From positions 124,001-188,000 of the forward strand of contig SKCR01023813.1 of the NCBI GenBank assembly GCA_019454045.1: DNA of 64,000 nt, written 5' to 3'. The notes beneath the pieces are model-generated. The model was not told where the DNA came from. It did no database searches and saw only the letters and a program-made list of their open reading frames with translations. This DNA is from Zanthoxylum bungeanum (taxonomy: Eukaryota; Streptophyta; Magnoliopsida; Sapindales; Rutaceae). The position numbers and the translations under genes were made by a program. This document shows, piece after piece, positions 12,038-22,896 of this stretch (position 1 is its first letter; each line of letters starts with the position of its first letter).

Positions 12038-12299
12038 ATATGTGTATTAATCAACCAAGATTGGATGGAATTACTTTTGTAAGATTACAATTTTAATTCT
12101 CACTCAAGTATGCAACACACAATTAAATTTCAACTTTATCACTATGTGTATGCTTGTGATAATTGAACACTCTAATAATAACTTAAATCTATACTACCAA
12201 GTTTATTGTTTTACAGTATATGATTTTGTTAAGTTAATATTATAAAATATTCTAAGTTTATTTTAAACTAAAAATAGTTCCAAAGCCAATTTCGTTAGT

Positions 12300-12695
12300 G
12301 TCGCGTTCGTATCTTCGTTCGACCGAGACTGTCCAGTGTGTGCACATTCGTGTAGCGTTCGTAAACGCATTCGAACGAAGTGTTCCAGAGAGTTCACGTT
12401 CGTGTAGCGTTCCAGAACGCGTTTGAACGGAATATTCCAGAGATTTCACGTTCGTGTAGTGTTTGAGAACGCGTTCGAACGGAATGTTCCAGAGAGTTTA
12501 CGTTCGTGTGGCGTCCGAAAACGCGTTTGAACGAAATATTCCAGAAGGTTTACATTCGTGTTGCGTTTGAGGACGTGTTCGAACGTTCTAAGGCAGAAGG
12601 CTTGCGTTCGAGTTGCGTTTGAATACGCGTTCGAACGTTCTTATGAAAATTCAAATTTTTGCCTATGCATTCGTCGGGCGTTCGAACGCTCTTAC
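12300..12695 (-). repeat. Nested-hairpin array in copia A leader
   Basis: Six to seven diverged units with the same outer CGTTCG...CGAACG and inner GCGTT...AACGC arms as in the gypsy LTRs. Several units keep pairing by G-T wobble, for example CGTTTGAACG in place of CGTTCGAACG. The flank CAGTGTGTGC just before the first full unit also matches the gypsy arrays, which points to common descent rather than chance. Confidence 0.8.
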
Positions 12696-12774
12696 GTATT
12701 TTTCATGCACATGGTATATTTTCCAGAAAATTTCTTATCAAAGCATGCGAATTTTCATCTAACAACACTAATGA

Positions 12775-12791
12775 TAATAAGTTCTTAAGAT
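12775..12791 (-). promoter_or_regulatory. Copia A primer-site position, self-complementary to LTR
   Basis: On the sense strand the 5' LTR is followed by two bases (AT) and then CTTAAGAACTTATTA. The 15 bases are a perfect complement of the sense-strand LTR segment at 12970-12984 (and 3594-3608). No TGGTATCAGAGC-like initiator-tRNA site is seen here, although copia B has one at its own LTR edge. Self-priming or an RNA-RNA contact is inferred, not shown. Confidence 0.6.
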
Positions 12792-13396
12792 TGCTGGAGA
12801 AATTAGTGTCATTAACCGAAATTAACATGCATTAAATAATCAAAAAACCAGAACGCAAACTCAGATCTACACTAACATGCCAACTTAGACAAAAACCCTA
12901 AAACTTGGAACATGAAGAAAACCTGGTAAATGACGAAACTTGCAGTCCAAGTCGAGATATATCTCTGTCCTTAAGAACTTATTAGCCCCGTCTCAGTGTT
13001 CTACGGGTTTTGTGGCTAACGTCCTCCCAGGATAACTTGGATTCCTCTTCTTCAAGGGGCACTCCTTAAGAAGATCTTGAACTTGGATAATGGAAGAACT
13101 CTCTCTGACTCAAAAACAATAATATGAGACTCACAAATTCGAATGGATTCAGATGTTTTAGAATGAACATGAAGGCTTCCTTATAAAGGTATGGAAGGGT
13201 GCCTTAAGGGCACCCTTTGGTTTGAGGTGCAACCCTCCAAAGGGTTATACCCCTCTCATGCACCACTTGGAGCCTAGAAGTATGTTTTTCTAAATTGGAG
13301 GATATGTCCCTACATGTGTGTACCTTTCCCATGGGGTACCATCCAATGGACATGTTCCTCCTCCATCAACACTTAATATTTGAAGAATTTACAACA
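12792..13396 (-). repeat. Copia A 5' LTR (right copy)
   Basis: 605 bp, from TGCTGGAG (where the left copy keeps TGTTGGAG) to TTTACAACA on the plus strand. The sense strand contains a TATA-like TTTATAAGG near 13182-13190. The complement of the primer-site sequence lies about 200 bases further downstream. Confidence 0.93.
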
Positions 13397-13401
13397 ATTT
13401 C

Positions 13402-13596
13402 TTGAGGATGCTGGGAAGGAAGTGTGATTATGATTATAGTTTTGAGAGTAAAAGCATCTTAGATGTTGCAAAGAGTCAGGGCATGTACTCTGGCTATACG
13501 CGCACTGCTGCTGTCAATTTGTTTCTGCAAGTACTGCTAGCCTTAATAGCTCGGGTGCGAGCAAATATGTTGGAACATATTCAACTTGTAAATTAG
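13402..13596 (+). other. Unrecognised reading frame, part 2
   Basis: Sixty-four codons and a stop that continue the frame of 3272-3415 across the copia A insertion. Visible features are an acidic/aromatic stretch CDYDYSFESKS, a GYTRTAAVN motif and a hydrophobic stretch FLQVLLALIARV. I do not recognise the family. Together the two parts would give 112 codons starting at the first ATG. It could equally be a decayed exon or a chance frame. Confidence 0.3.
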
Positions 13597-13913
13597 AAGA
13601 AAGGTGCTTTTGTGGATTAGTATAATTGGATCTTAGTAGTAGTTTGGGAAGCTTAGTATGAGTTGCAACGTTAGATTGTTTGAAGTAGGGTTGGTAGAAT
13701 TCCCGAACTCTGATCAAGATTTAGGATTATATGGGATTTGAGAAGATTGCGTCTTTATTGAAAAATTCAGTAGAAATTTGGAACAATGACATAATAGGAT
13801 TTGAATTGGGATTGATAAATCCTGGCCGTCCTGACCAATTGCAAGTGTTATTTTTACACCTATAATCTTGTACATAACTTTATACTTTCTAATACTATTG
13901 TTCCTTACTTCAG

Positions 13914-14064
13914 CTCTGTGCCTCTGTGGGGTTTTACTGTGAGTTCAAAAAAGCAGTTGTTCGTTGGACTAATTTATTGTATAAAGTCAAGCCTTTGGTC
14001 CATGTCCTTGATTCAAGGCTTCAACTGAAAAGGATCTGGCCAAATTTTGTCAAAGAAGAAACAG
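13914..14064 (+). other. Candidate exon of unrecognised gene
   Basis: A good acceptor context (a pyrimidine-rich run ending TTACTTCAG) precedes an open stretch reading CASVGFYCEFKKAVVRWTN, then LLYKVKPLVHVLDSRLQLKR. A possible donor (ACAG/GTGAAA) follows at 14064. The lysine- and arginine-rich composition and the splice-like borders suggest a real exon, perhaps of the same broken gene as 3272-3415 and 13402-13596. I cannot name the product. Confidence 0.25.
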
Positions 14065-15040
14065 GTGAAAGGTATTTATGGCTTTTCTCATCCTTCCCCT
14101 TTATTTTAGGAAATGTATATTATATAATTACTTACAAATCTGTCAAAGCACAATATGGGCAGTACATATTAAATTAATTGAAACTTAATATAAATTTTCA
14201 GGTGTGGGTATACGCACGGTATAGTATATGTATTTTCTTGTGTTTTCTTCACAATAAGAAAAACATATATTATCTTGTCTGTTCATACGAAAATTTCGTA
14301 CGAACGCCCGCGAGGACTGAAACTTAAATAAGTGATTCACAACATTGAAGCAAAATTTTGCTTTCCGAAGTCAAGATAATAGCACTGTCAATGGCCCTCG
14401 TCCATGACATTTGCTTTAGTTTTGTGAAAATGGTAAGCAGTCTTGACTTCTAGAGGTTTCTTTTGTTGGTCTTACAGTGATGTATAGAGCAAATTGTAAG
14501 CCATAGTATGTTTGACTCCCTTCATGAAGTTGACTAAAGTCACAATAAGGCATAAAATGAGCGGTTGTTTCTTCTTTTATCATACATATTTGGGATTGAC
14601 ATAACCAACTGAACTATGCAGGTATCTGGCCAAGAATCATATTGGCTGCATACCTACTTAATTCACAAGCATCCCTTTCTTTGTCGCTAGAAAAAAATCC
14701 ATGAAACTGAAGCAACAGCTACAAAAGGATGTAGCAAAGTTATTTTTTGCAGGGGAAACACTGTATTTTGCATACAAAACTCTGGAAACCGCCACTTCTA
14801 CTGGATCTTTAGCTATATATTACAATCTGTTGTCAACCTATACAAAAACGCCCACCCAAGCCAAATTTATCTCTTAGAATTCCATGTTCAAAAAGGTAAA
14901 GGGAAAAAGATTAACCAGCAAACGTCATTCACAGAACTTTGGCAAGCATAGTGCATTGATCCCAGCCGCGGGACCTTCCAGGAGGCAGAGCTACATAACC
15001 AATAGCCCTAGTAAACAAAGTACTATTTGAACCAATGCTG
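14065..15040. other. Likely 3' UTR and downstream region of the GATA gene
   Basis: No open frame of note. The part next to 15041 is expected to hold the 3' untranslated region of the GATA gene on the minus strand. I could not fix a polyadenylation site. Confidence 0.4.
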
Positions 15041-18000
15041 CTATGGTTGGGCATGATTCGCATATACTGAGCTACTACTGCTTGCCTGTTGACCAAAGCC
15101 TAAAGACGGGTGAAGGAGCTCTGCCTGTGGGAATGCGCCATTTGAGGGCACTTCCAGAAGCAGATCTTGATTGGAACTTTCATCAACGAAATGCAGAGAT
15201 TCCAGCATGAGGGAGCTACCATCAGAAGGCAAGGCAAATAAACTTCTCGGACTAAAGCAAGAGCCATCATTTTCCATGAAATCCTTGTTTTCATAGGTAG
15301 CCTTCACAGTCACCCTTTTAGGGCTCTTCATCATATTCTTTGCTTCTGAAAGAGCAAGCATATTTTTAGAGAGCAGTTTCAATGTAAATAATTATAATGG
15401 TTACACAACACAGTTGATATTCAAGGTAAACTGTGATGTATTTATTGTTCTTTTACATAAGACATTCACTTGTTCATGGGATTTTGTTAACACTGATTCT
15501 TCAAATTTAACAAACATCAATTTAGATGTATGCACACGCACACCAACAGAGACAAATTCAAATGTTTGATATATTCTCCATTCCGGGGCTGAAGATATTT
15601 TATATGCCAATTATCTATTTGATTAATATTTCCAATAAATCTATCCTCTAAAATTGGTAGTGATAAGTGTGAGCATCAAGTCCTTACTCCTTAGGAGTTA
15701 TCATGACGGCGTATGTAGGTCAACTGTGTACATACATGAAGAAATGTGTATCCTCAATTAGCTTTGAATATTATGAGTACCATGAAGGAACTTAAACATG
15801 TGGGCCAAAAGATAATTGGAAATTAGGTAAACAGCTATTATGGATAAGAGAATGAAGCCTAGATCGGGAAGGATTGATTTTAACCTCATCAGTAATCTTA
15901 GTATATAAAAAGTTATATAGTTGTTTGGAATAAAGTTCCATTCAGCTTATGGGAATCCTATTTATTAGACTCTCTTCCTTGGTTTTTACTTTTCTGAATT
16001 CTCTTTTAAGAGCCTAAGTTGTGTCTTTCAAGTTTCAACTATGGGATTCAATTAACCTATCCAACTCTTGGTAGAGTGTTTGCCTTATCAAAAACATTTG
16101 ATGATATATCCTCCCAAGTACAAGTCTAACTAACCTGGAAGCTTTTGATTTTGGCTGTCACGTAATCTCTTGACATGTATTATGTTATTTGATCCAGTGG
16201 CATCTGGCCTTCTTGCAACATAGGGCCCTCCGGCACCACTCTTACATTTCTGCAGCAGAAAGTGAGCCAATAATTAGCGATACAAATTTCAGAAAAAAAA
16301 AAAATAGCTAGACAGAAAAGTGACGTTAGAGATTTTCATGTAATAATATCCTAAAGAAAGAACTCAATTCGAACCTTGAGTGAATGATAGTGTTCCACCC
16401 AATTGGATATCGTCAAATTAGATAATGCAAGCCTTTTCAGTGTCTTACAGTCTTCAGTTGCTACCCCTGGGAATGAGAGATCAAAAACCCCTTCCGCAAG
16501 CAGTTTCTGAAAGGAAGATATGTTCTCCTTGAATTGAAGGCTATCAAACATGCTTTTGAGGCTGCACAAGCAGCAATGAATCATCAACGATGTGCCTCAA
16601 AATTGAAACCTTTTCTTTAAAGTTCCACACGAAATGCAATGTGTAATGTGTGCACAGAAAACATCAATATATGTATATGCATATTGGGACCATCACTAGC
16701 TAGTTACTTGTGACTAATTCCATATACTAGGTTATTATGCTTCCCACACTTGCAATCCAACGTGCTGTGATTATCCTTATTACACTGCATTGCAGTTTGG
16801 TGCAAGGATAATTACACTACACTTCACATACTAACCTACAATTCATGGCGGCACTGAAAAAATAATCAGACTGCAATTGCCGTGTAGGTTTTCCTGCACA
16901 TATGCAATAGCTTGCCGCCTCTTAAATTGAAACCTTATTCATTATTTTGCACTAACCACTTGCATTTAACATAAAAAGATTATGCAAGAAAAAGAGACTG
17001 ACCTATCTGGAAATTCGGCAGTGTCATGCAGAGGAAGATAATTCAGTAATTGCTGCTGCTCCTCATTCGTCAAGTGTCCTAAAAACTCCTCAAAATTGAG
17101 AACATCCTGCACCAACAACGTTCAAGAAGACCTATTACGTACATGGAAATAAAAATTCAATGATGAGTAATTTAGGGCAGAGAAAAGATCCTTGGGAAGA
17201 AATCGAATGACAGTGAAACTTGAAAAGTGCATAACAAATAAAAAAAGAATAATCTGCAACAGTGCTAAAAAAACACCACCATTTACAACACATGCCTAAC
17301 TCAGTTCAGTGCAAGGAAAAAACTTTCATGTGTGCATGAATATTATTTTTTTCCGAAACCTTCTCAATGGAACAGTTACAGATAACATCAAGTTTAAAAT
17401 AATGGTTTTTGTATGTCAGCCGGACAATGAACAGCTGAATGTAACTTACATATAAGTCTATATCACATAGTGGTGAATTACGATTTCCCAGAATTTGAAA
17501 TTTTTCTTGCTGAGATTTGTTCCTGCAATGTAAAAAAACAGAAATGTTAACCATGGTATCAATCTCGATCAGTTTTGGAGCAAGACACCCTGAAGTGTAT
17601 CTGCCATATCTTTGTAAATTATACAGCTCTATTTGTTGCCCATGCAATGCAGTGACTACACCTGTGCTCCCAGCTTACCATATGATCAGAACCAAATTTT
17701 TCCTTTTACTCATATTACACACTCGTTCATCTTGAGACCTACCCCCAAGTCCATTTTGTAGTTATGTTACATGTTCATTATATAGAGGTGGGATATAATT
17801 TTTTCCTTTTTTGAGTTAAACTTCACTGTTTATGGTTCTTATAGACAAAAATGTGTTCACATGTTTTTACCATTCGCTAAGCAATTACCTCTTAAGTTGA
17901 TTTTGTTGCATGCATTGTCCAACAAGGTTCTTAGCTCTGTCCATGTTACGGCTTGAAAAGTTTACACCCTTGTAATCATTATGTACAGGAAGGGTTACAG

Positions 18001-20060
18001 AACGTGAGTATGCCTCATTTGCTGAGTAATGTTTTTTTTCAACTGACAAGGAGCTAGCTTCGGATTCCTCTTCTCGAGCTATTGAGCTGGGATGTCTAAT
18101 GAGAACACTTCCATGTCCTATCTCAACAGACACCATTGGTGTTTCACTCTCAAAAAGCAAATCCTCTTCTGATGATCCAGAGAAGTATGAAGACTGTTCA
18201 TGCAAAATAGTATATAAATCTTTGGTAAGCTTCTCAACTGAAGACTGCTTTGGACGAATGACACAGGTCCTCTTCTTAGAAGGTACCAGTGAGTCCCACA
18301 CATTTGACTGGGCTGGACCTGAAAAAAGAAGCACCAGGAAAATAAATAAGAGGAAGAATTACCACGCTCAGTAAGGTTAAAATATTATTGAACCAATAGC
18401 ACTATGAACTGGTCATACAAGCAGCCGGCTTCCAGCACAGCAAAATTCTGAAACGTTTAAGTTATTTTTCTCTAATTTGCAGGATTCATAGATCTCATGG
18501 TATAGCCAACTCAATACTGAAGGTTTTCACTGTTTTTTAAATTTGTGTGAAACTAAGCAATGGATTATGCAACTCTAGAGATGGCGGAGTATAAAACAAT
18601 TTCAATCTCAAAAGGGTTAATGAGTGCCCAACCTGTCAAATCACTTGCATCCACACTCCCAAATTGTACACAGCTCTCAGAATTAGATATGGCAGACCCA
18701 GAACTAGATCTATTACTCATATCTTCATCAAAAAACTTCCGGTATCCCTGGTTGTAATCAGGGGCAGAACCTCCAACTACCACATTATCATAATTTGACT
18801 TTCGATTGAGAACTTTCACGTCTTTGTTCTTGTTTATAGATATGCTCTTCACTTTGGTAAACCTGTGATCCTCATAATCACCGGGTTCAGCCCGTGCATG
18901 GAGTGGGGTATAGTTTGCAAGAGTTCCTTTTGTCCTCCACCGAGATCCACAGGCATTGCACAGTACAGGCTTCTCAGGAGGCCCATTACGCCAAAGAGGA
19001 GTGCCTATTGCAACACTTGATTATCAGCAATAATACACATCAAATAAATCCATTTACAATAATTATGCCTATTGTATGGTGCTGGCATTGAAGTTGGAGT
19101 TGAAGATAACATTGAAGTTGCTATGACTAAGAAGAAGGAACTTTAATAAGCCTCACTCACAGGTCACAGCTCAGACCCAACAAAATGCTTGAGATACCAA
19201 GTTTGAAATCACAAACCAAACAGTGTTGCAAACTTGCAGAGACAGAGACAGAGACATAGTGAACTAGTTCAATAAACTTCTTCGCAATTGAATGGGGGAG
19301 TTACAAAGCTCAACTGCAAACCAGTTAACTTCAAAAGATACTAGAATGAAATCAGAAACAAAAGCTCTACTTCGTAAAAACACGAAAATAGTTTAGAACC
19401 GAAATAAAAATAGTTTTATGAAAGTAATTTTGATAATCCATTGGAGAAACAGCACAAAAGAATCAGTAAAAACAGTTCAAGAACACATTAGCAAGTACTC
19501 TTCAGCTCTAATTCTACACGGGGTTCGCTCTAAAAAGACAAAATGTGGAAAACATATTTGTCACTGAATTTAATCTAAGCTCAAAAGAGCTGACACTTGA
19601 GCATTGGAGAAACTACAGTCTTTTTATCTTCACATTGAATCATTCAATTAGCAAAAGAAATTCATACAGAAACTTCAGCTTGAGCTATTTCTCAATCTAA
19701 CATTGACAGATTGATTTCCAATACTTTGATAAGAGTCCAAACTCAATTCTGAACAAGCAGAAATAGTCAAACAAGGGGAAAAATGTAATTGGACTCAATG
19801 AAAAACTGAAACTGAAAGCAATACCAATTCAAATAAACAATACACCTGTGTTTCAGAATCCAAATACAAGCAAAATCATACAACAAAACAGCACATATTC
19901 TCAATTCATTTGCTTTTTTGCATATAGTTTATTCCATTCAATCATAGAATTTTACATCCAATATGCATATTCAAAATTCTTCATATATTTTACAAACAAA
20001 ATGGAAAAACAATAACTCACTTGTAACTCCACAGTGATAACAAGGACCTTGCTTTCCCAT
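15041..20060 (-). CDS. GATA-type zinc-finger protein, GATA26/27-like (8 exons)
   Basis: Predicted exons, all minus strand with GT..AG borders: 20060-20021, 19004-18633, 18318-17889, 17522-17450, 17106-17003, 16561-16375, 16249-16135 and 15345-15041. They join in phase to 541 codons plus a stop. The N-terminus carries a Cys7-Cys10/Cys29-Cys32 zinc finger with an 18-residue loop ([20 protein letters not shown], then [16 protein letters not shown]) and the following [10 protein letters not shown], as in plant GATA26/27 proteins. The middle has [17 protein letters not shown] and [12 protein letters not shown]. Around residues 305-400 lies a helical region ([47 protein letters not shown]) resembling the Asx-homology/DEUBAD-like region of this class. 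The C-terminus ends with [20 protein letters not shown]. It is expected to bind GATA-type DNA sites in the nucleus. Exon edges are predicted by eye. Confidence 0.93.
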
Positions 20061-20618
20061 GTCCCTCTCTTAGTTTTTTTTTTTTTTTTTTTTAACCTTA
20101 ACTTAAAGAAAAATAATTCAAACAAAATTCTGATAAAGAAGAAAAAAAAAACAAAAAAGCAAATTTGTTGACAAAAATAAATAAAATTTCTAAAAAGTTT
20201 ATTTGATTTATATTTCTTCAAGCCTTATATGGCATATACACACACTTCTGGGTACAAAAAAGAAAATGCTTCTCAGCAACAAAACCTTGGTGAAAAAAAT
20301 CAAAAGCCAAAGACCCAGTACAGTGTTTTCTGAGTTTTTCTTGTTATGTGTTCATACTAATTTTTTTTAATGTTTATTTCAAAAATCACAAAAAAAAACA
20401 AAAAACAAAAAATCTCTAAGGAGAAATGAAAAGATAGAGATTGGGTTTTTCAGCTGGGAATCTGTACAATACAATGGAAAAAAGAAAAGACCATTGAGAG
20501 AGAGAATCTAATAAATGGCTGTCAAATGTGAAAGAGAGGAAGGAGAAGAGGAAAGATAAGTGTTTGTATTGCGACTGTTTTTTTAATTTTTGTGTCAATA
20601 TAAAAATTATATGACCTT
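20061..20618 (-). promoter_or_regulatory. 5' UTR and core promoter region of the GATA gene
   Basis: Upstream of the ATG on the minus strand there is a pyrimidine-rich leader (CTTTCCTCTTCTCC type, about 20440-20575). An AT-rich stretch with TATAATTTTTATA lies near 20597-20611, at a distance compatible with a TATA box. The start site is inferred only. A poly-T run at 20072-20093 sits just 5' of the start codon. Confidence 0.4.
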
Positions 20619-20726
20619 TTGGTGGTGTTTTCTTGTGGAGTAAATGTTCAGTTTCCTTCCTTCCTTTTTTTTTTTTTTTTTTTGTACTTTATAATTTTTT
20701 TTTTTTATATATACTCACATACAAAT
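20619..20726. repeat. Inverted duplication, arm 1 (GATA promoter side)
   Basis: The sequence runs from TTGGTGGTGTT through CTTGTGGAGTAAATGTTCAG, a long poly-T and TTGTACTTTATA to ACTCACATACAAATT. It recurs in reverse complement at 22518-22598 with a few substitutions and a shorter poly-T. It lies immediately upstream of the presumed GATA promoter. Confidence 0.8.
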
Positions 20727-21136
20727 TTACATTGAGAACAACAGATCATTAGGACTAGTAGAAATAATTTTATTATTGTTGTTGTTAAGTGATAATTTTA
20801 AGGTCCAATAGGAACATGTCATGTGTCTTCAAGGATCGTCCACAAGAAAATAAAAACTTACATAACATATGCATAATAGATTCATCTAATGAATACATTT
20901 CAATTATAAACTTCGTTGTAACTGTACACTACAATATATATTCTCATATCTTTTTCTAATATATATATTACTAAATCTTATTTAGTTTCAATCTAATTTA
21001 AATCAGATCGAATATGTATATAAAATAAAAAAGGTGCTACCATAAATAAATAATTTTATGAAAAAAGTAATTGTTCGTATTCATGAATCGGTCACAAATA
21101 CGATTTGGATGGGCATTCAGAGCATCAACCCTGATA

Positions 21137-21155
21137 ATTTCTCTCACTTGCTTTA
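21137..21155 (-). promoter_or_regulatory. Element C polypurine tract 1
   Basis: The sense strand reads AGCAAGTGAGAGAAAT directly before the LTR a start. This corresponds to GCAAGTGGGAGATTT at copia B 40204-40218. Confidence 0.55.
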
Positions 21156-21326
21156 ATGTCAATCCATGGTATCGTATATACATCTCAATGTGTTATCATA
21201 TACTCATAGACCTTAAGAGCTCACCTATCACTCAAAACGTAAGCACCCAAGAGTAGGTCCAATATATCATTTTTAGTTTGTCGAAAACAAACTCAAATAT
21301 CTCCATTGGTCAGCATCACTCATACC

Positions 21327-21348
21327 ATGTAGAACCTGAGTTCTACAT
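21327..21348 (-). repeat. Perfect 9-bp hairpin in C internal 1
   Basis: ATGTAGAAC, four loop bases and GTTCTACAT form a perfect stem. The matching hairpin in internal 2 lies at 22875-22896. Confidence 0.65.
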
Positions 21349-22517
21349 AGACAGTCCTCAGATGCGATAATAATATTGTGCTTCAGCTACTAAGTTGTCC
21401 AAGTATTTACATATATGATCCATAATACTCAACAGACAACCACAAGCACAACATAAATACCAAAACTTCTAATCTATACGGTCCCTTTGTAACTTCTTAA
21501 GTCGACATTTCATAAGTGGCAACTAATTCCACTTATACAGTGAAATCAATTGTGACACTCCTATTATATCTTTTCTGACTCATTATGACATGGACCATCT
21601 CTTAATATTTCAAAGATATTATAAAACATGTTTCGAGGTCATCCAATGGGCTCCAACATATCAAAATAACTCGTAATAATTACGAATGAATTGATATTTG
21701 CGGACATAATACAATATTCATAATGTCATCATCATATGATGCATAAACTGATTAGACATTCTAATAAATTTCTCATTTGACTAAGGAATCATCTTCTATG
21801 AAAGATGAATACTATATACATAAAAGATACACAGACTGTCAAATAGTTATACTAACTGTCACACAGTTATACTAACTGTCATACAGATAGTTAGGTCGGG
21901 TCTCTTATTAGATAATATCTAAGCACGACTAATGAAAGTATCTCACAAATCTCTTAATTTTATATCAGATATAAAATTTTATATCACTGTTTATATCCAC
22001 TGTGGTATCTCAAGTCAAATGACCACTATACTACTCGACTCGAGAAGATTCCCATTGACGTTGGTGTACCATCTATTAAGAATATTCGGTGAACGTTCAG
22101 TGTCCATCCACTATGAACACCTACATGTCTATACGAGTCTTCCGAGACTCATGGTTCATTGGGATAAACCATCGGACCAAGTCTCGATATATGACATGTA
22201 CCGGTCTCAGTGAATTTTACTAACCAACCCGTGTCAGTCAATTTTGATCAGTAACTTTATTTGAGAATATATCTCTATTAGTGACACCTCTCAATATCAA
22301 TTACAAACTTTGTTGTAACTGTACACTATAATATATATTCTCGAGTCTTTGTCTAATATATATATCACTAAATCTCATTTAATTTCAATCTAACCTAAAT
22401 TAGACCGAATATGTATATAAAATATAATAGGTGCTACCATAAATAGATAATATTATGGAAAAAATAATTATCCATATTCATGAATCGGTCATAAATACAA
22501 TTCGAATTGGAAAAAAT

Positions 22518-22598
22518 AATTTGTATGTGAGTATATATATAAAGTACAAAAAAAAAAGGAATGAAGCTGAACATTTACTCCACAAGACAACACCACCA
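22518..22598. repeat. Inverted duplication, arm 2 (inside C LTR b)
   Basis: Reverse complement of 20619-20726, inserted within LTR b of element C. A short direct repeat of LTR sequence (TCATGAATCGGTCATAAATAC) sits on both sides, near 22480 and 22630. The arms are about 1.8 kb apart. Confidence 0.8.
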
Positions 22599-22685
22599 AT
22601 AATATTATGGAGAAAGTAATTGTTTGTATTCATGAATCGGTCATAAATACGATCTGGATTGACGCTCAGAGCACCAACCCTACCA

Positions 22686-22700
22686 ATTTATCTCACTTGC
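22686..22700 (-). promoter_or_regulatory. Element C polypurine tract 2
   Basis: The sense strand GCAAGTGAGATAAAT abuts the LTR b start, parallel to the tract at 21137. Confidence 0.55.
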
Positions 22701-22874
22701 TCTAGTGTCAATCCATGGTATCATATATACATCTCAATATGTATCATATACTCATGGACCTCAAGAGTTCACCTATTACTCAAAAGGTAGGCATCCAATT
22801 GTAGGTCTGATGTATCACTTTTAGTTTGTCAAAAACAAACTCAAATATCTCATCTGGTCAGCATCACTCATACC

Positions 22875-22896
22875 ATACAGAACCTGAGTTCTGCAT
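22875..22896 (-). repeat. Hairpin in C internal 2
   Basis: Sense-strand arms ATGCAGAAC and GTTCTGTAT. Compared with internal 1, one T-A pair is replaced by C-G and one pair becomes G-T, so pairing survives sequence change. Confidence 0.6.

Larger units (their letters stand above)
11638..12791 (-). other. Copia A untranslated leader
   Basis: About 1.15 kb between the 5' LTR and the gag start, with no coding potential. It holds the self-complementary primer-site sequence next to the LTR, a nested-hairpin array and a TG microsatellite. The leader is unusually long for a copia element. Copia D has the same layout in 840 bp. Confidence 0.8.
3416..13396 (-). mobile_element. Copia A: full-length LTR retrotransposon
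   Basis: Minus-oriented Ty1/copia element with both LTRs, bounded by the 5-bp target duplication atttc (3411-3415 and 13397-13401). LTRs are 3416-7145 (interrupted) and 12792-13396. Without the nested 3.1-kb gypsy solo LTR, each LTR is exactly 605 bp. In transcription order it has the 5' LTR, a leader with a nested-hairpin array, gag, protease, integrase, reverse transcriptase, RNase H, a polypurine tract and the 3' LTR. The coding region is broken by many stops and frameshifts. It is a diverged sister of copia D at 48161-54508. Confidence 0.95.

Noticed and set aside
11894..12082. Short frame encoding a Cys-Val repeat
   Set aside because: It is the translation of the TG microsatellite.
19952..20221. 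89-codon Phe/Lys-rich frame upstream of the GATA start
   Set aside because: It is the product of poly-T and poly-A runs in the 5' UTR and intron 1 region and overlaps exon 1 of the GATA gene.
20619..22598. The interval between the inverted arms as a DNA transposon with long terminal inverted repeats
   Set aside because: The flanks show no target duplication, and one arm is integral to the GATA upstream region, so rearrangement is more likely.
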